Program-made: the position numbers and the translations under genes
The notes under the pieces: model-generated
The model's input: only the letters and a program-made list of their open reading frames with translations
Databases searched by the model: none
What the model was told of the DNA's origin: nothing
Shown here: positions 7,716 to 15,531 of the stretch, piece after piece
Layout: the number at the start of each line of letters is the position of its first letter
How positions within the stretch are numbered: position 1 is the first letter of the stretch
NCBI GenBank assembly: GCA_964370675.1
Contig: CAYJKC010000003.1
Coordinates: forward strand, 1 to 64,000
Source of the DNA: CAYJAD01 sp964370675
GTDB lineage: Bacteria; Desulfobacterota; Desulfovibrionia; Desulfovibrionales; Desulfovibrionaceae
Direction of reading: 5' to 3'
DNA: 64,000 nucleotides

Positions 7716-9338
7716 TTATCTTTTTTTCTGTAGCAATTCTAGTTGTGAGTCAAGCTCTTCCTGCTCCCAAACAATAATTATAACATTATCAACAATGTGC
7801 AAGGACTGTGGATTTGGCCAAATTCTAGAGCTATTAAGAGCACCTTTTACTTTTTTAATAGTTTGCTCAGTAATATTTTCTGGAAAGCCATCAGAATGAA
7901 AAAACTTAATGCGTGCACCAAGAAAATCAAATACGGCAAAGGTATACCAGTCAGGAATCATACTTTCAGTGATGGTACGATGCTCATGAAAGTGATAAGG
8001 TTTATGATCAAACATCTTTTGTGCAGCAGGAAAATCAGGATGCCCATAATACAAATATTTTGAGTGAACTGGAGGCAATCCAACCATATATAAATGATAT
8101 TTTGTATTTGGGTCAAAGTTTGCATTATCTCTAATACGCGTTATAGTTTCTTGTATATAACTTAATTCTGTGTCATAAGCCCATTGCCAATTTCTTTGTA
8201 GTTTGAGATTATTTAATGATGATACACAGATAGCGAAAATAACACAAGCAATACCTATATTTTTAATAAGCACATTATTGCTTCGCAAAATGAACCCTAT
8301 GGCAATTAAAACCAGTGGAACATATCCATAAAAAGCATAACGCAGTACATATGTTAGCCTATCAACATGAATTGGACCCGAAAGATTTGTACTAAATACG
8401 AATAAAATTATGGAAATGCCTAAAAGAGCGAGTGAAGTTAACCGTCTAATACCTTTAGATTTTTTAAAAATGATTACTACAATTGTAAGGATAGCAAATG
8501 CACAAATTGCCAAAACAGACAATCTATAATCCATTTCTAAATATGCTTGAGGTGTAATAAAATATTTAAAAGAATCTTTTAATAGTCCAGGAATTTTTAA
8601 CAGAGCAGATGATGTGGACTCAAGTTGTGTCATACGAATCTCATAATAAATCACGCCAAATGCTTTATAACAAGCATAAATACCAATATAAAATATCAGT
8701 CCAGTAATTACTCCAGCTATTGTATAAGCATGATGCTTAACTGTAGCAATGAAGTCACCATCCTTTTCAAAATATAAAGTTGAAACAAACATACCAAGAA
8801 AGAAAATGGCCACAGTATTAACTACTGGCTGATAAATTCCATAAGAAATAGTAAACAATAATGTGGCAGGAATAAAAAGGATTTTCTTTCTAGTTTGCAA
8901 TAACCATAAGCCATACGGAATAAAAAATAGGGGGAAGTAATTTGCAACTCCAGAATGAAAAATCCAGCTTATGGTATGAGGAGTAGCCATAAGAAAAAAA
9001 CCAATTAAAACATAGTTTTTTGTTTCAGAAGGTATTTGCAAGATTTTCCCTATAAAAATACTTCCTAATGCCAATGCTATCATAGGAAAAGCTATATTCA
9101 CAATAGGTAAAATTTGATCATATGTTAATACGCCAAACCAGTCTGCACTAAATCTACCTATATTCGCTAAGGATAGGGAACTTTGTAAAGTTCCCATGAA
9201 TGAATGATAACCTAGGGTAAGATTATAACTTTGAAATGAATAAAGTATGTAGCCAAAAGCGAACATTATCCAAAGTGCGCGTCTTTCTCTTACGTCAATT
9301 TGTTTATATTTATCTAGTAGGTATGTTAAAAAATCCAT
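7716..9338 (-). CDS. GtrII-like polytopic glycosyltransferase
   Basis: A 540-residue membrane protein with roughly ten hydrophobic segments in the first 400 residues and a soluble C-terminal region of about 140 residues. The N-terminal part (ADWFGVLTYDQILPIVNIAF after an ANIGRF turn) and overall layout resemble the GtrII/Glucos_trans_II family, which transfers a sugar from undecaprenyl phosphate to O-antigen on the periplasmic side. It faces the sugar operon from the opposite strand and ends 89 bases from gtrA, so it is transcribed separately. The family call rests on topology, a short motif and neighbourhood; another GT-C-type enzyme is possible. Confidence 0.6.
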   Translation of the reverse strand: MDFLTYLLDKYKQIDVRERRALWIMFAFGYILYSFQSYNLTLGYHSFMGTLQSSLSLANIGRFSADWFGVLTYDQILPIVNIAFPMIALALGSIFIGKILQIPSETKNYVLIGFFLMATPHTISWIFHSGVANYFPLFFIPYGLWLLQTRKKILFIPATLLFTISYGIYQPVVNTVAIFFLGMFVSTLYFEKDGDFIATVKHHAYTIAGVITGLIFYIGIYACYKAFGVIYYEIRMTQLESTSSALLKIPGLLKDSFKYFITPQAYLEMDYRLSVLAICAFAILTIVVIIFKKSKGIRRLTSLALLGISIILFVFSTNLSGPIHVDRLTYVLRYAFYGYVPLVLIAIGFILRSNNVLIKNIGIACVIFAICVSSLNNLKLQRNWQWAYDTELSYIQETITRIRDNANFDPNTKYHLYMVGLPPVHSKYLYYGHPDFPAAQKMFDHKPYHFHEHRTITESMIPDWYTFAVFDFLGARIKFFHSDGFPENITEQTIKKVKGALNSSRIWPNPQSLHIVDNVIIIVWEQEELDSQLELLQKKR

Positions 9339-9498
9339 ATCATTCCCCCAATACTACCCCTAAAAATCTAAGAGCTAGCGTTGATTTTAATCAAATGAAT
9401 TATTTGATTAACTATAGTATGTAAACCTGAGCAACACATTTTCATATGTTGTGCTAACCCTCATTGACTTCAAATACTCATTCTGGTGCACTAAAAAT

Positions 9499-9529
9499 AA
9501 GGAGAGAAAATTATACATTCTCTCTCCTT
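9499..9529 (-). terminator. Rho-independent terminator after the redox operon
   Basis: A 9-bp stem (AAGGAGAGA / TCTCTCCTT) lies just past the stop of the HdrD-like gene. Read on the minus strand it is followed by an ATTTTT run. Confidence 0.7.
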
Positions 9530-9555
9530 TAATCTATATTATTAAAATAATATTT

Positions 9556-10950
9556 TTATACTTCGTTATGCTCAATGTGCGGAGGAATAATAACTTGCTT
9601 TAGCAAGATGGGCTTTAAGAAAGACCATTTAATATCATGGATTTCAAATTCTTCCATCATATCACGCACAGCATCCCAGCAGTTATGGCAAGGGCAGACT
9701 ACCAATTCAGCGCCTGTTGCCTTAATTTGTGCTAATTTTGGCTTTAGAGCAATATTGCGTTGTTTACGGTATAATCCAACACCGTTAAAGCCACCACCAC
9801 CGCCGCAGCAATAGTTGTGATCTTTATTTTCTGCCATTTCGCGGAAAGCTCCAGGAGCAGCAATATAGCTCATAATCTCACGAGTATATTTGCCAAGACC
9901 ATGGTTACGCACATAGTTACAAGAATCTTGTAAGGTGCAAGGCACTGTAATTCGTTTTTCTGGGTCAAGTTTTAACTTACCATTACGCAGTGCATACGCC
10001 ACCCATTCCACGTAGTGCATAAATTGTGTGGGCTGAGTGCCATCTTCACGACCTGCCCAATATGGACCTTCAATAACTGTAGCACGGTGCGCATGACCAC
10101 ACTCTGTCCCAACAACTACTTTTGGCTTAAGACGCTCAACTGCATCATAAACGCGCTTCACATTTTGGGCGCAACCTTCCCAGTCACCTGCAAATAGAGT
10201 TAGAGAGGTATTTTCCCAGCCTTCACTTGGCACAGTCCAATTTTCACCTGCAATATGAAACAAAACAGCAGCTTCTGAAATATCTTCAGGATAGTGCTTA
10301 ACTTCACGAGCGTTTAGAACATACATAATATCGGCATTTTCTTTATCAACAGGGATATGAACGCCAGGCCATTCATCTTGAGCTTCGTCCATCATCCATT
10401 CACAAGTTTCAAGCCAATCTTCTTGAGTTACGTCCATTTGCGCGCCATAAACACGGTGCATGCCTGAACCAATTTTAAGTTCCCAAGGCACAAAACCATG
10501 TGAGAACAAGATACCACGTAAATAACTTATCATAACGCCAGTATCAATGCCATGAGGGCAATAAACTGCACAGCGGTTACAACAAGTACAACGTGACCAA
10601 GCAACTTCCATACACTTGATCATAAATTCTGCATCTACCTTCTCAGGATTTTTTAGCATTTCACCAAGTGTTGATTGAATTTTAAATGATGGTATTTGCT
10701 CTGGAACATTATCATTGGCTGTGTATAAGAAACAGCTCTCAGCACACATGCCACAGTGGGCGCAAATATTAAGCCATGTTCTGGTGCGTGACTTACAAGT
10801 TTTTTCAAGCTGAGCCTTTAGAGCCTCTGTATCCACAGGCAAAGACTTCATTTCTTCATAATATTTAGCTCCACCCTTATCACTAAGAACATGCATTATA
10901 TCTTCTTTAGTGTTTAGTGGAACCTTGGAGCAATATGGTTGATTTGACAT
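9556..10950 (-). CDS. HdrD/DsrK-like iron-sulfur subunit of a membrane redox complex (TmcB-like)
   Basis: A 464-residue cytoplasmic iron-sulfur protein. Two ferredoxin-type clusters are visible: C63/C66/C69/C73 (CAHCGMCAESC) and C121/C124/C127/C131 (ending CAVYCP). The C-terminal half carries cysteine-rich CCG-type motifs, notably NYCCGGGGGFNG, DSCNYV and CPCHNCW, as in HdrD, DsrK and TmcB, where they bind a non-cubane cluster for disulfide or thiol redox chemistry. It is the last gene of a three-gene operon behind a haem-b membrane subunit and a multihaem cytochrome. The length suits TmcB better than the usually longer DsrK. The electron acceptor is not evident. Confidence is high for the family and moderate for the Tmc label. 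Confidence 0.85.
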   Translation of the reverse strand: MSNQPYCSKVPLNTKEDIMHVLSDKGGAKYYEEMKSLPVDTEALKAQLEKTCKSRTRTWLNICAHCGMCAESCFLYTANDNVPEQIPSFKIQSTLGEMLKNPEKVDAEFMIKCMEVAWSRCTCCNRCAVYCPHGIDTGVMISYLRGILFSHGFVPWELKIGSGMHRVYGAQMDVTQEDWLETCEWMMDEAQDEWPGVHIPVDKENADIMYVLNAREVKHYPEDISEAAVLFHIAGENWTVPSEGWENTSLTLFAGDWEGCAQNVKRVYDAVERLKPKVVVGTECGHAHRATVIEGPYWAGREDGTQPTQFMHYVEWVAYALRNGKLKLDPEKRITVPCTLQDSCNYVRNHGLGKYTREIMSYIAAPGAFREMAENKDHNYCCGGGGGFNGVGLYRKQRNIALKPKLAQIKATGAELVVCPCHNCWDAVRDMMEEFEIHDIKWSFLKPILLKQVIIPPHIEHNEV

Positions 10951-10968
10951 GTAATGACTCCTTCTAAC

Positions 10969-11643
10969 TTACCATGGGAAGACAGGACCACGAGTGGCGC
11001 CGCCTCTTTTGATGGCAAAATCCATGCCGATTTGGGCACGGGACATAAAGAACAACACAATATGTGAAAGTTTGGTAAATGGTGCCACAATAAGGAATAT
11101 TTCACCGCTTAATATGTGCACTATGGTCCAAAAATCACTGGGGTCAAAACGTGCCAGAAAACCAGAAATAAATGGTACGGCAGTTAAAACTAAAATTAAC
11201 CAGTCTTCACAAGTTGTTAAAGCACGAGCCTCAGGTACGATAATACGTCTTATGGCTAGTACACCAAGTCCGATAATTGATGCAATGGTTAAACCATCGG
11301 CTAGGCCCATGGGCAAACTTGGCAAGCTAATGCCTATGGCATTTTCAAGCAGTACAGTATGACCTACAAGGAAAAGAGGTAGCAAGATTGCACCAATATG
11401 CAAAAGGAAAAAGCCAATGGCCATTAAGGGTTGTTTTCTCCAACCTTGAGTTCCGCCAGGGATAAGCCATGCGCCAATAGAAGCAAGTGCACCTGGCAAG
11501 CCACGTCCCATTTGAGGACCATATGCAATGCGCTCAAGACGCCAATCTAAGCCACGGATGTATAGCACTACGCGCAAGGCCATGCCCACCACAAAGACAA
11601 GCAAGGACACAACAAGTAGTGGTCCTGTAAGTAAATTCATCAT
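10969..11643 (-). CDS. Cytochrome b membrane subunit (TmcC/DsrM/NarI-like)
   Basis: A 224-residue membrane protein with about five hydrophobic segments. Histidines H82, H95, H176 and H194 sit within or beside helices (FFLLHIGAI, LVGHTVLL, TIVHILSG, KLSHIVLFF), matching the two bis-histidine haem b sites of NarI-type subunits. Such subunits pass electrons between the menaquinone pool or periplasmic cytochrome and the cytoplasmic HdrD-like subunit. A GGAGG ribosome-binding site precedes the first of two adjacent ATGs by 8 bases. It lies between the cytochrome c gene and the HdrD-like gene with gaps of 17 and 18 bases, so the three are co-transcribed. Confidence 0.85.
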   Translation of the reverse strand: MMNLLTGPLLVVSLLVFVVGMALRVVLYIRGLDWRLERIAYGPQMGRGLPGALASIGAWLIPGGTQGWRKQPLMAIGFFLLHIGAILLPLFLVGHTVLLENAIGISLPSLPMGLADGLTIASIIGLGVLAIRRIIVPEARALTTCEDWLILVLTAVPFISGFLARFDPSDFWTIVHILSGEIFLIVAPFTKLSHIVLFFMSRAQIGMDFAIKRGGATRGPVFPW

Positions 11644-11660
11644 TATAAGTGCCTCCGTGT

Positions 11661-12074
11661 CTATTGTTTTGCAGCTTGCTCTGCAGCAATACTACTACTG
11701 TGACAGCTACGACACGATGCTAACATTGGTCCAGTAGGCTTACCGGATGCAACGCCAGCGTGACAGCTAACACATTCTTTATGCACATACGCTACTACAT
11801 CACTAGGACTTTTTTCTTCAGTGTCCAAGAAATACTGTTCACTGGTCGTATGACAAGCGGAACAGTCTTGTTCAAGGGCTTCCATGTGTAAATCATGGGA
11901 AAAAAATACCTGAGGCATTTTATCAGCCTTTAGTGTTTCAAGGACAAAAGGTATACGCTCAATAGGACCTTCAGCACTTGTAGCATCTTTAATCATAACA
12001 GTTGGGACTATGGCTATACTAACAAGTATGGCTGCCACAAGCCCAAGCTTCAATACCTTAGCCTGTTTCTTCAT
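11661..12074 (-). CDS. Triheme cytochrome c, membrane-anchored or exported (TmcA/DsrJ-like)
   Basis: A 137-residue protein starting at the ATG at 12074, preceded by AGAGGAG five bases away; an in-frame extension upstream to 12230 has no such site and looks untranslated. A hydrophobic segment at about 9-27 is a signal peptide or anchor. Three CxxCH haem motifs are present: C71-H75 (CSACH), C101-H105 (CVSCH) and C121-H125 (CRSCH). Histidines H60, H63 and H98 could be the distal ligands, enough for three bis-His haems. TmcA of Desulfovibrio is a tetrahaem type II cytochrome c3, and DsrJ is trihaem, so this protein is intermediate: DsrJ-like in haem number, but first in its operon and without DsrO/DsrP genes nearby. 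It should act as the periplasmic electron entry point of the complex. Confidence 0.82.
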   Translation of the reverse strand: MKKQAKVLKLGLVAAILVSIAIVPTVMIKDATSAEGPIERIPFVLETLKADKMPQVFFSHDLHMEALEQDCSACHTTSEQYFLDTEEKSPSDVVAYVHKECVSCHAGVASGKPTGPMLASCRSCHSSSIAAEQAAKQ

Positions 12075-12638
12075 GCCAACTCCTCTGCTGAGATAGTTGC
12101 GTGTTTTGCTACATATACAAAACACAAAATTAGCCCGCTCCAAAGCACAATACCTTGGATACAGTGTTTTTGCCGTTATAGACAGCAAGAACATAATAAT
12201 CACCCTCGCTATCCATGTAAAGTATAGCAAAAATAAATTCTAAACGCATCATTTTTTTTTGCATATTTTATGATTTTGTAATCTAAATGTTTGAGGTGGA
12301 AAAGCGAAAAGATAACTTACGAATATCATAGTATAACTTAATATTCACACAATTGTCACCAAACTATCTAACTTTTTAGCCTATACATTTATTATAACTT
12401 GTGTATATAATATTTTTGCAATGCGTCTTAATAAATCAAGTTTATTTAATTCATGCTTTTTCAATTTATTGTTTTACTATAAAAGCAAATAAGATTAATT
12501 AATTTTTTTAGATAATTACATAAACACGACATATTAACGATGCGCTTGATTGCAAAAAAACTTATAGAGCATCACAACAAAAACCTTCAAAACAAAATAG
12601 GACAAATAGTTAAGGATTTAAATTAGGAGTATTTTAAT
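12075..12638. other. AT-rich divergent intergenic region between the redox operon and ppk1
   Basis: This 564-base non-coding stretch must hold the promoters of the two divergent operons. It contains a run of nine T at 12252-12260 and a weak Pho-box-like pair of heptamers at 12353-12370. No RNA gene or repeat of the families seen elsewhere in the window was recognised. Confidence 0.5.
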
Positions 12639-14882
12639 ATGCAAGACAGTGATAAAAAAAATATAGAGCAAGAAGAAACAAAGCCTTCTCCTACTCCCAA
12701 GCCACGCACTAGCCGCAGCCCCAAAGCACCAACACAAAGCCAAGAAGAAACACCTATACCATGCACAGTTCAGCAAATGAAGGAACTTAGCTGCCCTAGC
12801 CTATTTCTAAATCGCGATATAAATTGGATTGAATTTAATGCCAAAGTATTATTAGAAGCCTTTGAGCCACGAGTTCCTCTATTAGAACAATTAAAATTTT
12901 TAAGTATTTTTTATAATAATTTGGATGAGTTTTTCATGGTGCGCGTGGCCAATGTGTTGCGCCAATATATTAATCATGTACCAAACTTAGCTCCAGACAA
13001 AGTACAACCTGCAAAACAATTGGCAGAAATTCGGCGCCAAACTTTGCGCTTAACAACCCTTGCCCAAGACCATTGGCGTAAAAAACTAAAGCGCCAGCTT
13101 AATGATCGCGGTGTGCGCATTGTGCGTTATGCTGATTTATCAAAGAAACAACAAAAATTTCTTGATGATTATTTCTTAGATGAAATATATCCAGTATTGA
13201 CACCTCAAGCCATTGATCCAAGCCATCCCTTGCCAATTATTACCAATTTAAGTCGTAATTTTATTGTACAACTTAGAGATAAGCATGGCATTACACGCTA
13301 TGCTCGCTTAAAAAGCCCTAGTAATGTATCGCGCTTCTTATTTACACCGCGCACAAAGGATGCAAAAGATTACGCTGCATTGGGATTTTCTGCCCATACG
13401 CGTGATAATGATATTGTTTTGGTAGATGATCTTATTTCACAGCATTTGCATACTCTTTTCCCAGGGCATGAAATTGTATCTACGGGATTTTTCCGCATTA
13501 CGCGCAATACAGATATTGAAATTGAAGAAGATGAAGCCGATGATCTTTTAGAAGCGGTGCGTGACCTTGTAGACCAACGCCGTTTTGGTGATGTGGTGCG
13601 TTTAGAAGTTTCTGATGAAACTCCAAGTGAATTAAAAGATTTTTTAGTTGAGCATTTAGAAATACAAGCTTTTCAGGTATATAGAGTAAAAGGACCCATG
13701 GCTTTTTCAGAAATGATGGAGTTATACGGTCTTGATCGTCCAGGTTTAAAAGATGAAGCCTTTGTACCATTTATCCCTCCCATTTTTAGAGATGAAGGTG
13801 AATCACATATTTTTGATAATATTGCTGCAACTGATATCATGCTATACCACCCTTATGATAGCTTTTTACCAGTTCAAGACTTTATTCGTAGTGCCAGTAC
13901 CGACCCAGGTGTTATTGCCATTAAGCAAACCTTATACCGTGCTGGTAGTTCATCACCTATTGTGGACGCCCTCATCAATGCTAGACGTATGGGAAAACAA
14001 GTGACGGCTGTGGTAGAGCTTAAAGCTCGCTTTGACGAAGAATTAAATATAACATGGGCAGAAGAGATGGAAAAGGCCGGTGTGCACGTAGTTTATGGTA
14101 TGCCTGGTATGAAAATTCACGCCAAACTTTGCCTTGTGGTGCGCCGCGAGGCTAGTGGAGTGCGCCGCTATGCCCACATTGGAACTGGAAATTATAATCC
14201 ATCCACAGCAAAAGTATACACTGACTTAGCCTTATTTACTGCTCATCCTGGTATTTGTGCCGATGTTAGTGATATATTTAATACTATGACAGGATATGCC
14301 GAAAAGGATGATTATAGACACCTACTAGTTTCTCCACAAGGTATGCGTAAAGGCATATTACAAGCCATTGATGCTGAGATTGCTAGCCACAAAGAGCATA
14401 AAAACGGAAGAATACTTATTAAGTGCAACCAATTAGCAGACAAAGAATGTATCCAAGCCCTATATAATGCTTCCATGGAAGGAGTTAGAATTAGTATACA
14501 AGTACGTGGGGTTTGTTGCTTAAAACCAGGAGTTGCAGGCATTAGTGATAATATTTGTGTAACGTCCTTGGTGGGTCGTTTTCTTGAACATCCGCGCATA
14601 TTTTATTTTAATAATAATGGTGATGCACGCATTTTTATGGGAAGTGCGGACCTTATGCCTCGTAATCTTGATAGGCGCATTGAAACACTAGTTCCCATAC
14701 TAGATCCTAATATTATTGAGCAACTCTACCAAGACATTTTAGAACCACATTTAAATGATACAGCAAAGGCGTATAAGTTACATGAAGATGGCAGCTATAC
14801 CCGCAAAAAAGCCCAAAGGGGCAAAAAGTTATTAAATGCGCAAGAATATATGCTTAATATGCGCAAGAAAAATATTGGTTAA
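12639..14882 (+). CDS. ppk1: Polyphosphate kinase 1
   Basis: A 747-residue PPK1, reversibly polymerising ATP gamma-phosphate into polyphosphate. After a charged, proline-rich N-terminal tail of about 50 residues comes the classic start CPSLFLNRDINWIEFNAKVL, then YNNLDEFFMVRV. The catalytic phosphohistidine is H494 in MKIHAKLCLVV, and the second histidine motif is H513 in HIGTGNYNP, as expected of the phospholipase-D-like C-terminal domains. A good ribosome-binding site (AGGAG) precedes the ATG. It is followed two bases after the stop by an HD-domain gene and then ppx, forming a polyphosphate operon. The N-terminal tail rich in K, P and S is longer than in most homologues. Confidence 0.97.
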   Translation: MQDSDKKNIEQEETKPSPTPKPRTSRSPKAPTQSQEETPIPCTVQQMKELSCPSLFLNRDINWIEFNAKVLLEAFEPRVPLLEQLKFLSIFYNNLDEFFMVRVANVLRQYINHVPNLAPDKVQPAKQLAEIRRQTLRLTTLAQDHWRKKLKRQLNDRGVRIVRYADLSKKQQKFLDDYFLDEIYPVLTPQAIDPSHPLPIITNLSRNFIVQLRDKHGITRYARLKSPSNVSRFLFTPRTKDAKDYAALGFSAHTRDNDIVLVDDLISQHLHTLFPGHEIVSTGFFRITRNTDIEIEEDEADDLLEAVRDLVDQRRFGDVVRLEVSDETPSELKDFLVEHLEIQAFQVYRVKGPMAFSEMMELYGLDRPGLKDEAFVPFIPPIFRDEGESHIFDNIAATDIMLYHPYDSFLPVQDFIRSASTDPGVIAIKQTLYRAGSSSPIVDALINARRMGKQVTAVVELKARFDEELNITWAEEMEKAGVHVVYGMPGMKIHAKLCLVVRREASGVRRYAHIGTGNYNPSTAKVYTDLALFTAHPGICADVSDIFNTMTGYAEKDDYRHLLVSPQGMRKGILQAIDAEIASHKEHKNGRILIKCNQLADKECIQALYNASMEGVRISIQVRGVCCLKPGVAGISDNICVTSLVGRFLEHPRIFYFNNNGDARIFMGSADLMPRNLDRRIETLVPILDPNIIEQLYQDILEPHLNDTAKAYKLHEDGSYTRKKAQRGKKLLNAQEYMLNMRKKNIG

Positions 14883-14884
14883 AC

Positions 14885-15442
14885 ATGTTATCTACACAGC
14901 CAGTAATTGAAGAATCACTGCAGCATGGAAAAAATGTTGCTAAATACGCTATGATTTTGTTTAATGGTTTAAAATCATTACACAAGCTTAGTGATGAATG
15001 GGGGCATATATTAGATAAAGGAGCAGAATTACATGACATTGGCTGGATATATGGCAAACGCGCTCATCACAAAGCCTCCGCTGCCATGATTAGAGCAGGA
15101 CATGTTGAACTTGTACCTAAAAATATTAGGCATTTTGTGGCCATGGTTGCGCGATATCATCGTCGAGCAGAGCCTTCACAAAAGCATTGGCGTTTTGCAG
15201 CCCTAAAAGCTAAGGAGCAAGAAGCCATGCTCTACCTTGCTTCCATCATTCGACTTGCCGATGCTTTGGACTTTAGTCATAGTTCTTGTGTACAAAATAT
15301 AAGAGTAGAAATTGAAAAAGACTTGGTAAAGTTGAAGCTTCAATGCAAACATAATTGCCAAGCAGAAATTGATAGGGTTCAGACCAAAAAAGAGCTTTTT
15401 GTGCGTATATTTAAACATGATGTGCAGGCATATCTTACTTAG
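14885..15442 (+). CDS. Stand-alone HD-domain phosphohydrolase-like protein, Ppx C-terminal-domain-like
   Basis: A 185-residue HD-superfamily protein. The metal-binding motif H50-D51 (ELHDIGW), the downstream HH pair at 61-62 (RAHHKASAAMI), and the late aspartate in IIRLADALDFSH follow the order seen in the C-terminal HD domain of exopolyphosphatase/GppA proteins. It starts two bases after the ppk1 stop and precedes a complete ppx, so it probably acts in polyphosphate or (p)ppGpp metabolism. No ASKHA phosphatase domain is present, so it is not a truncated Ppx pseudogene with a missing start: a full reading frame with its own ATG exists. The biochemical activity is not known from sequence. Confidence 0.75.
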   Translation: MLSTQPVIEESLQHGKNVAKYAMILFNGLKSLHKLSDEWGHILDKGAELHDIGWIYGKRAHHKASAAMIRAGHVELVPKNIRHFVAMVARYHRRAEPSQKHWRFAALKAKEQEAMLYLASIIRLADALDFSHSSCVQNIRVEIEKDLVKLKLQCKHNCQAEIDRVQTKKELFVRIFKHDVQAYLT

Positions 15443-15531
15443 TATAGTCTTATATTATAAACGCTCACGAAAAATGATGAAGCGAAATAATCTTAGTAAC
15501 CAAGCATCAAAATTTTGCTTAAAGACTAATT

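Noticed and set aside
9556..12074. Full DsrMKJOP complex
   Set aside because: Only three subunits are encoded, in a different order, with no DsrO or DsrP gene adjacent.
12075..12230. 52-residue N-terminal extension of the triheme cytochrome
   Set aside because: The ATG at 12074 has an ideal ribosome-binding site and gives a normal signal sequence; the extension contains stray cysteines and no start signal.
14885..15442. Truncated ppx pseudogene
   Set aside because: The frame is intact with its own ATG, follows ppk1 by two bases and keeps all HD metal ligands, so it looks like a functional separate gene.
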